Shown here piece after piece: positions 1 to 8,238 of a stretch of DNA of 64,000 bases. Position numbers and translations under genes: made by a program. Every line of letters starts with the position of its first letter. Position 1 is the stretch's first letter. This DNA comes from Streptomyces antnestii (GTDB taxonomy: Bacteria; Actinomycetota; Actinomycetes; Streptomycetales; Streptomycetaceae). The notes under the pieces were generated by a model, which searched no databases, was not told the DNA's origin, and worked only from the letters and a program-made list of their open reading frames with translations. The stretch covers positions 1-64,000 of the forward strand of contig NZ_RZYA01000018.1 in the NCBI RefSeq assembly GCF_004005495.1. Reading direction: 5' to 3'.

Positions 1-300
1 CTTTCGGCTTTCCGGCGGTTCCGACTCTATCAGATCCTTTCGGGCCTGATTCCCAGTCAGAGGGGGCTTGTCTTCCCGGCTGTTGGGCCGTTCCGACGTC
101 CCAAACATTAGCGGATTTCCCCGGCGGCTCCTAATCGGGGCCACGCAGTCCACCGTGAATTGAATTCGTGCACGACGAATTCACTCCCGGTGGGAGATCG
201 TGCTGCTTGTTTGGGTGCCGCTTCAGCGGCGGAGGTGCTGTCACTGGGCCGAACGGCCGGGTGACAACTCGGAGGACTCTAGAGACCTCCGAGGCCGATG
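1..300. other. Intergenic region of unknown function at the left window edge
   Basis: No open frame here has convincing third-position GC bias, a start with a ribosome site, or a family match. The stretch is less GC-rich than its surroundings and contains several short dyads, for example CTGA-N7-TCAG around position 48. It lies beyond the terminator of the leftward glyS gene, so it may hold a promoter, leader or small RNA belonging to a gene outside the window. I cannot assign it. Confidence 0.4.
162..182. promoter_or_regulatory. Perfect 8-bp inverted repeat (candidate operator or hairpin)
   Basis: GAATTCGT and ACGAATTC are exact reverse complements separated by GCACG. An AT-containing perfect dyad of this length stands out in such GC-rich DNA. 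It could be a protein-binding site or a small RNA hairpin. No adjacent gene in the window is clearly controlled by it, so the role is open. Confidence 0.35.
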
Positions 301-355
301 TCAATTCCGTGCCTGCCCCGCAGACGAGAGGCGCAGATGAGAGGCGCAGACGAGA

Positions 356-398
356 GAAGCGGCCCGGGAGCGTGGTGTGCACGCTCCCGGGCCGCTTC
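356..398 (-). terminator. Strong hairpin terminator of glyS
   Basis: Two perfectly complementary 19-nt arms (356-374 and 380-398) flank a 5-nt loop, beginning about 33 bp beyond the glyS stop codon on the leftward strand. There is no U-run, as is usual for Streptomyces terminators. Confidence 0.85.
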
Positions 399-430
399 CA
401 CTGCTGGTGGTGCGGGTCCCCAGAGGGAGA

Positions 431-1813
431 TCAGCAGCCGACGAGGCGCGCGGCCAGGTAGCCCTCGATCTGGTCGAGGGAGACGCGCTCCTGCTTCATG
501 GTGTCGCGCTCGCGGACCGTGACGGCGTTGTCGTCGAGGGTGTCGAAGTCGACGGTGACGCAGAACGGCGTGCCGATCTCGTCCTGGCGGCGGTAGCGGC
601 GGCCGATGGCGCCCGCGTCGTCGAAGTCGATGTTCCAGTTCTGGCGCAGCGCGGTGGCGAGTCCCTTGGCCTTCGGGGACAGCTCCGGGTTGCGGGAGAG
701 CGGGAGGACCGCGACCTTGACCGGGGCGAGGCGGTGGTCGAAGCGCATGACCGTGCGCTTCTCCATCTTGCCCTTGGCGTTGGGGGCCTCGTCCTCGACG
801 TACGCGTCGAGCATGAAGGCGAGCATGGAGCGGCCGACGCCGGCCGCGGGCTCGATGACGTACGGGGTGTAGCGCTCGCCGGCTTCCTGGTCGAAGTAGG
901 AGAGGTCCTGGCCGGAGGCCTTGGCGTGCGCGGAGAGGTCGTAGTCCGTGCGGTTGGCGACGCCCTCGAGCTCGCCCCACTCGTTGCCGCCGAAGCGGAA
1001 GCGGTACTCGATGTCAGCGGTGCGCTTGGAGTAGTGGGAGAGCTTCTCCGCCGGGTGCTCGAACCAGCGCATGTTCTCCTCGCGCATGCCGAGGCCGGTG
1101 TACCAGTTCCAGCGCTGCTCCATCCAGTACTCCTGCCACTTCTCGTCCTCGCCGGGCTTGACGAAGAATTCCATCTCCATCTGCTCGAACTCGCGGGTGC
1201 GGAAGATGAAGTTGCCCGGCGTGATCTCGTTGCGGAAGCTCTTGCCCATCTGGGCGATGCCGAACGGCGGCTTGCGGCGTGAGGTCTGCTGGACGCTGGC
1301 GAAGTTGGTGAAGATGCCCTGGGCGGTCTCGGGGCGCAGGTAGGCGATGGAGCCGCTGTCCTGGGTGGGGCCGAGGTGCGTGGAGAGCAGGCCCGAGAAC
1401 TGCTTGGGCTCGGTGAAGGTGCCCTTGTTGCCACAGTTGGGGCAGTTGAGGTCGGTGAGGCCGTTCTCCGGCAGCTTGCCGTGCTTGGCCTCGTACGCCT
1501 CTTCGAGGTGGTCGGCGCGGTAGCGCTTGTGGCACGAGGTGCACTCGGTCAGCGGGTCGGTGAACGTGGCGACGTGACCGGAGGCCTGCCAGACCTCGGT
1601 CGCCAGGATCACCGACGAGTCGATACCGACGACGTCCTCGCGCGAGGTGACCATGTAGCGCCACCACTGGCGCTTGAGGTTCTCCTTCAGCTCGACGCCG
1701 AGCGGCCCGTAATCCCAGGCGGCGCGCTGGCCGCCGTAGATCTCGCTGCACGGGTAGACGAAGCCACGGCGCTTGCTGAGGCTGACGATGGTGTCGATCT
1801 TGTCGGCGGCCAC
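431..1813 (-). CDS. glyS: Glycyl-tRNA synthetase (class II, homodimeric type)
   Basis: Cytosolic enzyme that charges tRNA-Gly with glycine using ATP. The 460-residue length fits the single-chain dimeric type rather than the alpha2beta2 type. Class II motif 2 is seen around residues 193-216 (FRNEITPGN followed by FRTREFEQMEMEFF), and motif 3 around GVGRSMLAFM near residue 325. Two CxxC pairs, at about 91-94 and 124-127, form the zinc site found in this subgroup. The last roughly 100 residues are the anticodon-binding domain. Translation starts at a GTG preceded by GAGAG. The gene is transcribed leftward as a single unit ending in a 19-bp hairpin. It is divergent from the zinc-uptake operon, with about 200 bp between them. 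Confidence 0.97.
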   Translation of the reverse strand: MAADKIDTIVSLSKRRGFVYPCSEIYGGQRAAWDYGPLGVELKENLKRQWWRYMVTSREDVVGIDSSVILATEVWQASGHVATFTDPLTECTSCHKRYRADHLEEAYEAKHGKLPENGLTDLNCPNCGNKGTFTEPKQFSGLLSTHLGPTQDSGSIAYLRPETAQGIFTNFASVQQTSRRKPPFGIAQMGKSFRNEITPGNFIFRTREFEQMEMEFFVKPGEDEKWQEYWMEQRWNWYTGLGMREENMRWFEHPAEKLSHYSKRTADIEYRFRFGGNEWGELEGVANRTDYDLSAHAKASGQDLSYFDQEAGERYTPYVIEPAAGVGRSMLAFMLDAYVEDEAPNAKGKMEKRTVMRFDHRLAPVKVAVLPLSRNPELSPKAKGLATALRQNWNIDFDDAGAIGRRYRRQDEIGTPFCVTVDFDTLDDNAVTVRERDTMKQERVSLDQIEGYLAARLVGC

Positions 1814-1975
1814 GGTGCTCTCTTCATTACGACGACGACGAAGCGGTTGATGCTTCAGAGCGAATGCGAATGCTTCAGGTTACCGGCGGCGTGGGGCCCC
1901 GGATCAAATCGGTTGGCGTCCGGGGTCCGGCCTGGGCAGGGATGCCCGTTTAGGTGTGATCGCCACGACAGCTTG

Positions 1976-2013
1976 TTGACAATCGTTTCCAGGTTTGTTG
2001 AAAATGACTGTCA
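1976..2013 (+). promoter_or_regulatory. znuACB promoter with overlapping Zur box
   Basis: TTGACA (1976-1981) and GAAAAT (2000-2005) are separated by 18 bp and form a near-consensus vegetative promoter. A 15-bp imperfect palindrome, TGAAAATGACTGTCA (1999-2013), covers the -10 region and transcription start and resembles the actinobacterial Zur motif TGAAAATGATTTTCA. A weaker dyad, TGACAATCGTTTCCA (1977-1991), lies 22 bp upstream centre to centre. The predicted transcription start falls at or next to the ATG at 2013, so the message may be leaderless. Zur-Zn bound here would block the operon when zinc is plentiful; this is inference. Confidence 0.7.
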
Positions 2014-2969
2014 TGAACGTACGCCGACTCATACCCACCGCCGCCGTAGCCTCCTCCGTCGTGCTCGGCCTCACGGCCCTGACCGCCTGCTCCTCCTCCT
2101 CGGGTGGCGGCAAGAACAGCGACGGCAAGCTCGCGGTGGTCGCGTCGTTCTATCCGATGCAGTACCTCGCCGAGCAGATCGGCGGGGACCACGTCGCCGT
2201 CACCAACCTGACCAAGCCCGGCCAGGAGCCGCACGACCTGGAACTCAGCGGCATGCAGACCGCGCGGATGCAGTCCGCGGATGTCGCCCTCTACCTCAAG
2301 GGACTCCAGCCGGCCGTCGACGACGCGATCCAGCAGTCCGGGATCGGGACCAAGGTCGACGCCGCCTCGCTTACGCACCTGGAGAAGCACGGCACCGAGG
2401 TCGGCGGGCATGCGGAGGCGCACGACCACGGGCACGGCGGCGAGGGCGGCCAGGACCCGCACATCTGGCTGGACCCGGTGAAGTACGCCGAGGTCGCCGA
2501 GGGTGTGGGCAAGGCCTTCGAGAAGGCGGACCCGGATCACGCGGCCGCGTACAAGAAGAACACCGCCACGCTGGTGAAGAAGCTCGACGGGCTGAACAAG
2601 CGGTTCGAGGACGGGCTGAAGAACACCCGCTCGAAGGTGTTCATCACGACGCACGCGGCCTTCGGCTATCTCGCCGAGCGGTACGGGCTCACCGAGGAGG
2701 CCATCAGCGGCCTCGACCCGGAGAGCGAGCCCAGCTCGGCCCGGGTGAAGGACCTCCAGAACATGGCGAAGGCCGACGGTGTGACCACGGTCTTCTACGA
2801 GACCCTCGTCAGCCCCCGGACGGCGCAGACCCTCGCGGGCGACGCGGGGCTCAAGACGGCTGTGCTCGACCCGATCGAGGGCATCACCGGCACGTCCAAG
2901 GGTGACGACTACATCCAGGTCATGGACGCGAACCTGACGGCTCTTCGGACGGCGCTGGGGGCCAAGTGA
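2013..2969 (+). CDS. znuA: Zinc ABC transporter substrate-binding lipoprotein (ZnuA-like)
   Basis: Extracytoplasmic metal-binding lipoprotein that hands zinc to the ZnuBC importer. The N-terminus is a signal peptide ending in the lipobox LTAC with Cys26 as the lipidation site. The body is a cluster A-I (TroA/ZnuA) fold: an early VVASFYPMQYLAEQ strand-helix, an acidic His-rich loop (HAEAHDHGHGG) typical of zinc-specific members, then PHIWLDP and a late FITTHAAFGYLAERYG segment carrying further metal ligands. The ATG at 2013 was chosen because it matches the predicted transcription start and gives a normal signal peptide; an in-frame ATG at 2004 is also possible. It is first in a four-gene operon, with its stop codon 26 bp before the start of znuC. 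The Zur box at the promoter and the context make zinc the most likely substrate; manganese is less likely. Confidence 0.93.
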   Translation: MNVRRLIPTAAVASSVVLGLTALTACSSSSGGGKNSDGKLAVVASFYPMQYLAEQIGGDHVAVTNLTKPGQEPHDLELSGMQTARMQSADVALYLKGLQPAVDDAIQQSGIGTKVDAASLTHLEKHGTEVGGHAEAHDHGHGGEGGQDPHIWLDPVKYAEVAEGVGKAFEKADPDHAAAYKKNTATLVKKLDGLNKRFEDGLKNTRSKVFITTHAAFGYLAERYGLTEEAISGLDPESEPSSARVKDLQNMAKADGVTTVFYETLVSPRTAQTLAGDAGLKTAVLDPIEGITGTSKGDDYIQVMDANLTALRTALGAK

Positions 2970-2995
2970 CGCAACGGACCAGGGAGGACAACGGC

Positions 2996-3781
2996 ATGGA
3001 CGACGCACCAGTGTCGGCGGGCGAGCCCGTCATCGCCCTGCGCGGGGTGACGGCCGAGCTCGGCTCGCGTCCCGTGCTGCGCGGCATCGACCTGACGGTG
3101 CGCCGCGGTGAGGTGGTGGCCCTGCTCGGCGCCAACGGTTCGGGCAAGTCCACGGCCATCCGCACGGTCATCGGCCAGGTGCCCGTCAGCGGCGGTGAGG
3201 TCGAGATCTTCGGTACGCCGCGGCGGCGCTTCCGGGACTGGAAGCGGGTCGGGTACGTGCCGCAGCGGACGACCGCGGCGGGCGGAGTGCCTGCCACCGT
3301 GACCGAGGTCGTCTCCTCGGGGCGGCTTTCGCGGGCCCGGTTCGGGCTGCTGCGCAAGGCGGACCGGGAGGCGGTGCGCCGGGCCCTCGAGCTCGTCGGC
3401 ATGGCCGACCGGGCGAAGGACTCGGTGGACGCGCTCTCCGGCGGTCAGCACCAGCGCGTCCTGATCGCCCGCGCCCTGGCCTCCGAGCCCGAGCTGCTGA
3501 TCATGGACGAGCCGATGGCGGGCGTCGACCTGGCGAGCCAGGAGATCCTCGCCGAGACGCTGCGCGCGCAGGTCGCGGCCGGCGCGTCCGTGCTGCTCGT
3601 GCTGCACGAACTCGGGCCGCTCGAGCCGCTGATCGACCGCGCGGTCGTGCTGCGTGACGGCTGCGTCCTGCACGACGGGCCGCCCCCGGAGGCGGTCGGC
3701 CAGCACGCGCTGCCGGGCCACGACCACGTACACCCGCACACCTCGGACATCACGCCCGTACGCACAGGACTGCTGAGCTGA
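2996..3781 (+). CDS. znuC: Zinc ABC transporter ATP-binding protein
   Basis: Cytoplasmic ATPase that powers zinc import through ZnuB. The chain of about 261 residues has Walker A (GANGSGKST), the ABC signature (LSGGQHQR), Walker B (LLIMDEP) and an H-loop (VLHELG). The C-terminus is histidine-rich (HALPGHDHVHPHT), which may bind metal. The ATG at 2996 is preferred because AGGGAGGA lies 7 nt upstream; a longer GTG start overlapping the znuA stop has no ribosome site. It is followed by znuB after one base, indicating translational coupling. Confidence 0.95.
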   Translation: MDDAPVSAGEPVIALRGVTAELGSRPVLRGIDLTVRRGEVVALLGANGSGKSTAIRTVIGQVPVSGGEVEIFGTPRRRFRDWKRVGYVPQRTTAAGGVPATVTEVVSSGRLSRARFGLLRKADREAVRRALELVGMADRAKDSVDALSGGQHQRVLIARALASEPELLIMDEPMAGVDLASQEILAETLRAQVAAGASVLLVLHELGPLEPLIDRAVVLRDGCVLHDGPPPEAVGQHALPGHDHVHPHTSDITPVRTGLLS

Positions 3782-3782
3782 C

Positions 3783-4679
3783 ATGGAATTCCTCGACTCC
3801 GCCTTCATGCAGCGGGCGCTGCTCGCCGCGGTCCTCGTCGGCATCACGGCCCCCGCGATCGGCATCTATCTCGTCCAGCGCCGGCAGGCCCTGATGGGCG
3901 ACGGCATCGGCCATGTCGCGATGACGGGCGTCGGCCTCGGCTTCCTGCTCTCGACGTCGCCCGTGTGGATGGCGATGGCCGTCTCCGTGGTCGGCGTGGT
4001 GATCATGGAGCTGATCCGCTGGTACGGGAAGACGCGGGGCGACATCGCGCTCGCGATGCTCTTCTACGGGGGTATGGCGGGCGGCGTGATGCTGATCAAC
4101 CTCGCCCCCGGCGGCTCCACGGCGAACCTGCAGAGCTATCTCTTCGGCTCGCTGTCGACGGTCTCGCAGAGCGACCTCACGGCGATCTGCGTCCTCGCCG
4201 GGTTCGTCGCCCTGGTCACGATCGGTCTGCGCCGGCAGCTGTTCGCGATCAGTCAGGACGAGGAGTTCGCCCGGGTCACGGGCCTCCCCGTGCGCGTACT
4301 GAACCTGCTGGTCGCGGTGACCGCGGCGGCCACCGTGACGGTCGCCATGCGCGTCGTGGGCCTGCTGCTCGTCTCCGCGCTGATGGTCGTCCCGGTGGCG
4401 GCGGCGCAGCAGCTCACGCGGAGTTTCGCGGCGACGTTCGCGATCGCCGTGGCCATCGGTGTCACCACGACGCTGGGCGGCACCATCACCAACTACTACG
4501 TCGAGATCCCGCCGGGCGCGACGATCGTGCTGCTCACCATCGCCGCGTTCATCGTGTTCAGCCTGATCGCGACGCCGCTGGCCAGGCGCAGGGCGCGGGC
4601 GGCGGCGAATGCGGCGGGTGATCCGGCGGCGTGCGCGATCGAGGCCCGGATCCCCGGTCAGGCCGGGGCCGAGGCCTGA
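3783..4679 (+). CDS. znuB: Zinc ABC transporter permease
   Basis: Integral membrane permease of the ABC-3 (ZnuB/TroCD) family that forms the metal path through the cytoplasmic membrane. The 298 residues contain about eight hydrophobic helices. The family hallmarks are LVQRRQALMGDGIGHVAMTG near residue 30 and the conserved Gly- and Pro-rich LVSALMVVPVAAAQ loop in the second half. The C-terminal tail is basic and short. The start follows the znuC stop by a single base, and the zinc regulator gene begins 59 bp downstream, so the whole group probably responds to zinc as one unit. Confidence 0.95.
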   Translation: MEFLDSAFMQRALLAAVLVGITAPAIGIYLVQRRQALMGDGIGHVAMTGVGLGFLLSTSPVWMAMAVSVVGVVIMELIRWYGKTRGDIALAMLFYGGMAGGVMLINLAPGGSTANLQSYLFGSLSTVSQSDLTAICVLAGFVALVTIGLRRQLFAISQDEEFARVTGLPVRVLNLLVAVTAAATVTVAMRVVGLLLVSALMVVPVAAAQQLTRSFAATFAIAVAIGVTTTLGGTITNYYVEIPPGATIVLLTIAAFIVFSLIATPLARRRARAAANAAGDPAACAIEARIPGQAGAEA

Positions 4680-4738
4680 CCCGCGCACCGCGCGGCCTGG
4701 CACAATGGGCCGTCGGCAGTAAACGCGAGGAGGCAACA

Positions 4739-5152
4739 GTGGGAGCCCCGGTTCGAGGCAGGTCGACCCGCCAGCGTGCGGCAGTGGCGGCGGCGCTCGA
4801 CGAGGTGGACGAGTTCCGCAGCGCCCAGGAGCTCCACGACGTCCTCAAGCACAAGGGTGACTCGGTGGGTCTCACGACCGTCTACCGCACCCTGCAGTCC
4901 CTCGCCGACGCCGGTGAGGTCGATGTCCTGCGCACGTCGGAGGGCGAGGCGGTGTACCGGCGGTGCTCGTCCGGTGAGCACCACCATCACCTGGTGTGCC
5001 GGGTGTGCGGCAAGGCCGTCGAGGTCGAGGGCCCGGCCGTGGAGAAGTGGGCCGAGGCGATCGCCGCGGAGCACGGTTACGTCAATGTGGCGCACACGGT
5101 GGAGATCTTCGGTACGTGCGCGGAGTGCGCCGCCGCCGCGGCGGAGGGCTGA
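4739..5152 (+). CDS. zur: Fur-family zinc uptake regulator Zur
   Basis: Dimeric repressor that binds DNA when loaded with zinc and shuts off uptake genes. The 137-residue length is normal. An N-terminal winged helix (residues about 5-80, with VGLTTVYRTLQSLADAG) is followed by a dimerisation domain with the regulatory-metal ligands (GEHHHHLVCRVC) and two CxxC pairs (CRVC and CAEC) that hold the structural zinc. The start is a GTG with GAGGAGG five bases upstream; longer in-frame starts lack this site. It sits directly behind znuACB, the likely main target, making an autoregulated circuit plausible. A CACAAT hexamer at about 4701 could give it a separate promoter. It ends 7 bp before a convergent gene, with no room for a long terminator. 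Confidence 0.94.
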   Translation: MGAPVRGRSTRQRAAVAAALDEVDEFRSAQELHDVLKHKGDSVGLTTVYRTLQSLADAGEVDVLRTSEGEAVYRRCSSGEHHHHLVCRVCGKAVEVEGPAVEKWAEAIAAEHGYVNVAHTVEIFGTCAECAAAAAEG

Positions 5153-5159
5153 CGGCCCC

Positions 5160-5678
5160 TCATGTCCGCGTGAGGTGCGTGGCCAGGGTGTCACGCAGGC
5201 GGGTCAGGTCGTCCGGGTCTGCGGCGGCACGCTTGGGCAGGACCAGGACGCAGGGGCCAAGGGGGTCCGGGCTCAGCAGCGCGAAGCCGTTCCTGGTCTC
5301 TCGGTAGCCGCCGAAGTCCCCCCAGGGTGAATGGAATTCGCCGTCCCGCCCGGTCGTGACGGAGATGCCGCCGGCGGCGAGCAGCACTCTCACCGGCCCC
5401 TGCCGGGCGGCCTGCCGGGCCATCGGCACGGCGAGCAGTGCAGGCAGGCAGACCAGCGCGACCGGAAGCACGACCATGAGCCAGGACGAGCTGGATGAGG
5501 GGTGACCCACTCCCGCCGACTTGAGCAGTACGAGGGCCAGGGCGACGGCGGCGAACGGCAGGGCGCACCCGAGCCGGAAGCCCGTGCCCGCGCGCGTGCG
5601 GGTCATCCGGGCCCGGTTCGCCTCGTGGATCTCGGCGAACCCGGCGACGTATTCGAGAACGACGGCGCCCTCAGTCAC
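5160..5678 (-). CDS. YcxB-like membrane-associated protein
   Basis: Small protein (172 residues) of unknown role. The N-terminal part is short and polar, residues about 30-100 hold two hydrophobic helices, and the C-terminal third matches the YcxB-like pattern: SPWGDFGGYRETRNGF followed by LVLPKRA and a final amphipathic helix. The GTG start overlaps the stop of the upstream gene (5671-6264) by 8 bp, so the pair is translationally coupled and probably acts together at the membrane. The function of this domain is not established; the fold assignment rests on motif recognition only. Confidence 0.75.
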   Translation of the reverse strand: MTEGAVVLEYVAGFAEIHEANRARMTRTRAGTGFRLGCALPFAAVALALVLLKSAGVGHPSSSSSWLMVVLPVALVCLPALLAVPMARQAARQGPVRVLLAAGGISVTTGRDGEFHSPWGDFGGYRETRNGFALLSPDPLGPCVLVLPKRAAADPDDLTRLRDTLATHLTRT

Positions 5679-6264
5679 GGCCGGGAGTAGTTTCCGTGCG
5701 CGGTGACGTGTACACCTGCGGCATGACGCGGCGGACCGCGCGGCCGCCGCTGCCGGGGGCGGGCTGCGCCGCGTTGCCCTGCCACAGCAGAACGCCGTGC
5801 TTGCGCTCCCAGCGGGCGGTGCGTTCGGCACGCAGGAGCAGGCCGATGGGGAACGTGGCGAAGATGGTGCCGACCATCGGCTGCATCAGCAGCACCATGA
5901 CCACGCCCATCACGGCGATGACCGCGGCGACGGGCGCCATCCCCTTCAGGAGGGCCCGGCGCACCACGCTCGGGTCGGGCAGCACGGCCGCCGGGTCGGC
6001 GAGCGGGACGGCGCTCTCGTAGCGGCGGCGCTCGCTCTTGCGCCCCATGAGGAGGAAGACCACCAGCAGCACGACGACGGGCACGACTCCCGCCCAGCCG
6101 TCGCCGGGCAGCGCGATCCGTCCTTCGCGGGCCAGCGTGACGCCGAGGACCGGAACGACCCCGACCGCCATCGCGGCGGCCAGCGCGCGCCACATCACCA
6201 CGATGCGCGTCATGGTCGGGCGGGTGCCCGGACTCCGCTCAGCACGTTCAAGGCGTTCGGTCAC
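5671..6264 (-). CDS. Hypothetical membrane protein paired with YcxB-like protein
   Basis: About 197 residues with four predicted membrane helices in two pairs (from about residue 20, and again around 110-150), separated by a charged segment (MGRKSERRRYES). No enzymatic motif is visible. The GTG start at 6264 has GGGGAGG just upstream; an ATG 18 bp earlier is possible but has no ribosome site. It overlaps the following YcxB-like gene by 8 bp, and its arrangement resembles a diverged partner of that protein. Function unknown. Confidence 0.7.
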   Translation of the reverse strand: MTERLERAERSPGTRPTMTRIVVMWRALAAAMAVGVVPVLGVTLAREGRIALPGDGWAGVVPVVVLLVVFLLMGRKSERRRYESAVPLADPAAVLPDPSVVRRALLKGMAPVAAVIAVMGVVMVLLMQPMVGTIFATFPIGLLLRAERTARWERKHGVLLWQGNAAQPAPGSGGRAVRRVMPQVYTSPRTETTPGRD

Positions 6265-6316
6265 GGGCCCTCCCCAGGTCATTCGCCGTCGACGGCCCGT
6301 GATCGTAGTGGGTGGG

Positions 6317-7168
6317 TCAGACGGCCGGGGTGCCGGGTTCCGGGCGGCCCCGCATGGCCTCCAGCTCCTCGTTCGGGATGGCTCCGCCGAAGCGGCGGTC
6401 GCGCGAGGCGTACTCCAGGCAGGCGCGCCACAGGTCGCGGCGGTCGAAGTCGGGCCACAGGACGTCCTGGAAGACCATTTCGGCGTACGCGCTCTGCCAC
6501 AGCAGGTAGTTGGAGGTGCGCTGCTCGCCGCTGGGGCGCAGGAACAGGTCGACGTCCGGCATGTCCGGGTAGTAGAGGTACTTCGCGAACGTCTTCTCGC
6601 TGACCTTCGACGGGTCGAGGCGGCCCGCCTTCACGTCCTCGGCGATGGCCTGCGCGGCGTCGGCGATCTCGGCGCGGCCGCCGTAGTTCATGCAGAAGTA
6701 CAGGGTCAGCTTGTCGTTGTCCTTGGTCTGCTCCTGGGAGATCTCCAGCTCCTTGGCGACCGACTTCCACAGCTTGGGCATGCGGCCCACCCAGCGCACG
6801 CGGATGCCCAGTTCGTCGAGCTGGTCGCGGGTCTTGCGGATGAAGTCGCGGTTGAAGTTCATCAGGAACTTCACCTCGTCCGGGGACCGCTTCCAGTTCT
6901 CCGTGGAGAACGCGTAGAGCGAGATCGCTCCGACGCCCATCTCGATCGCGCCCTGGAGGACGTCCAGGACCCGCTCGGCGCCGACCTTGTGGCCCTCGGT
7001 GCGCGGCAGGCCGCGCTCCTTCGCCCAGCGGCCGTTGCCGTCCATGACGATGGCGACGTGCTGCGGCACCAGCTCGCCCGGGATCTTGGGCGGCCGCGCA
7101 CCCGTGGGGTGCGGTTCGGGCGTCCGGTACTCACGACGGGACCGTCCGAGGATTCCGCGACGTGCCAT
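6317..7168 (-). CDS. uppS: Isoprenyl (undecaprenyl) diphosphate synthase
   Basis: Cis-prenyltransferase that extends farnesyl diphosphate with isopentenyl units to make the long-chain lipid carrier for cell-wall synthesis. The 283 residues include the signature AIVMDGNGRWA with the catalytic Asp at about residue 43, the SLYAFSTENWKR region, and the C-terminal signature DLFLRPSGEQRTSNYLLWQ. The N-terminus carries an Arg-rich extension of about 30 residues, common in actinomycetes. It lies 23 bp downstream of recO on the same strand, an arrangement conserved in Streptomyces. Product chain length cannot be read from the sequence; actinobacteria often have two homologues, and this is the Z,polycis-type by context. 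Confidence 0.94.
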   Translation of the reverse strand: MARRGILGRSRREYRTPEPHPTGARPPKIPGELVPQHVAIVMDGNGRWAKERGLPRTEGHKVGAERVLDVLQGAIEMGVGAISLYAFSTENWKRSPDEVKFLMNFNRDFIRKTRDQLDELGIRVRWVGRMPKLWKSVAKELEISQEQTKDNDKLTLYFCMNYGGRAEIADAAQAIAEDVKAGRLDPSKVSEKTFAKYLYYPDMPDVDLFLRPSGEQRTSNYLLWQSAYAEMVFQDVLWPDFDRRDLWRACLEYASRDRRFGGAIPNEELEAMRGRPEPGTPAV

Positions 7169-7191
7169 GTGGGCTCTCCCCTAGCTCAGTT

Positions 7192-7941
7192 CTAGCTTTT
7201 CTCTACGTATCGCAGGGAGCGCAGTCCGCGCTCCAGGTGCCAGTGCAGGTAGGCCGACACCAGCCCGCTGCCCTCTCTGACGAAGCGTGCCTCGCACGCG
7301 TCGGCCGTCTCCCAGTCGCCGGTCAGCAGCGCGCCGAGGAGGGTGAGGGCCTGCGGTGAGGGTACGACGCTGCCCGGTACCCGGCAGTCGACGCAAACCG
7401 AGCCGCCCGCGCCGACCGAGAAGAACCGGTTGGGGCCCGGAAGTCCGCACTTCGCGCAGTCGCCGAAGCTCGGGGCGTAGCCGTTGACGGCGAGGGAGCG
7501 GAGCAGGAAGGCGTCGAGGACGAGGTGGGGTTCGTGTTCGCCGCGGGCGAGGGTGCGGAGGCCGCCCACGAGGAGCAGGTACTGCTGGACGGCCGGTTCG
7601 CCCTCGTGGTCGGTGAACCGTTCGGCGGTCTCCAGCATGGCCGTGCCGGCGGTGTAGCGGGCGTAGTCGGTGACGATGCCGCCGCCGTACGGGGCGATGG
7701 TCTCGCTCTGGGTGCACAGGGGCAGTCCGCGCCCGACGAGTTCGCTGCCGCGGGCGAAGAACTGCACGTCGACGTGGGAGAAGGGTTCGAGCCGCGCCCC
7801 GAACTTCGACTTGGTGCGGCGCACACCACGGGCCACGGCGCGCACGCGCCCGTGATTGCGGGTGAGGAGCGTGATGATGCGGTCCGCTTCACCCAGCTTC
7901 TGGGTGCGCAGCACGATGCCGTCGTCGCGGAACAAGCTCAT
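7192..7941 (-). CDS. recO: DNA repair protein RecO
   Basis: RecFOR-pathway mediator that helps load RecA on gapped DNA and anneals strands. The 249-residue protein has the N-terminal OB-fold (MSLFRDDGIVLRTQKLGEAD and RAVARGVRRTKSKFG) and the helical C-terminal half with a four-cysteine zinc site: CAKC near residue 160 and CVDC about 20 residues later. The ATG start at 7941 begins the canonical sequence directly. It is probably co-transcribed with uppS downstream. Confidence 0.95.
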   Translation of the reverse strand: MSLFRDDGIVLRTQKLGEADRIITLLTRNHGRVRAVARGVRRTKSKFGARLEPFSHVDVQFFARGSELVGRGLPLCTQSETIAPYGGGIVTDYARYTAGTAMLETAERFTDHEGEPAVQQYLLLVGGLRTLARGEHEPHLVLDAFLLRSLAVNGYAPSFGDCAKCGLPGPNRFFSVGAGGSVCVDCRVPGSVVPSPQALTLLGALLTGDWETADACEARFVREGSGLVSAYLHWHLERGLRSLRYVEKS

Positions 7942-8022
7942 GGACCTATTCTCGCCTACGCCGCGGGGCCCGGGTCAGGGCACCTCGTTCTCGCCTACGC
8001 GGGCGGGCCGAGGTCACCCGCG

Positions 8023-8238
8023 TTAAGGGACCTCTCCGCGGCTTCTCGCGTTCGCGTAGGCGGTGGCCGCGCGCAGGCGCTCGGAGGTGGTCGCCACCCG
8101 TACCGTCTCCGGGGCGCAGTCCCATTCGCGTCCGCCGCCGAAGGGCCGCAGCTGTACGTACGGACCCTCGTGCCCCATGACCCGGCCCACCTGTCCGGTG
8201 CTGAGGTCGACGGCGTAAGAACCGATTGGCGGCTTCAT
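8023..8238 (-). CDS. Small conserved hypothetical protein
   Basis: Predicted 71-residue soluble protein beginning MKPPIGSYAVDLSTGQ. It has a short beta-rich first half (GQVGRVMGHEGPYVQLRP) that looks like a small SH3-like or KOW-like barrel, and an Arg-rich helical end. The ATG at 8238 has AGGAG 10 nt upstream; the longer frame upstream has poor codon bias and was discarded. Similar short proteins are common in Streptomyces, but I know of no function. It lies 81 bp ahead of recO on the same strand. Confidence 0.65.
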   Translation of the reverse strand: MKPPIGSYAVDLSTGQVGRVMGHEGPYVQLRPFGGGREWDCAPETVRVATTSERLRAATAYANARSRGEVP

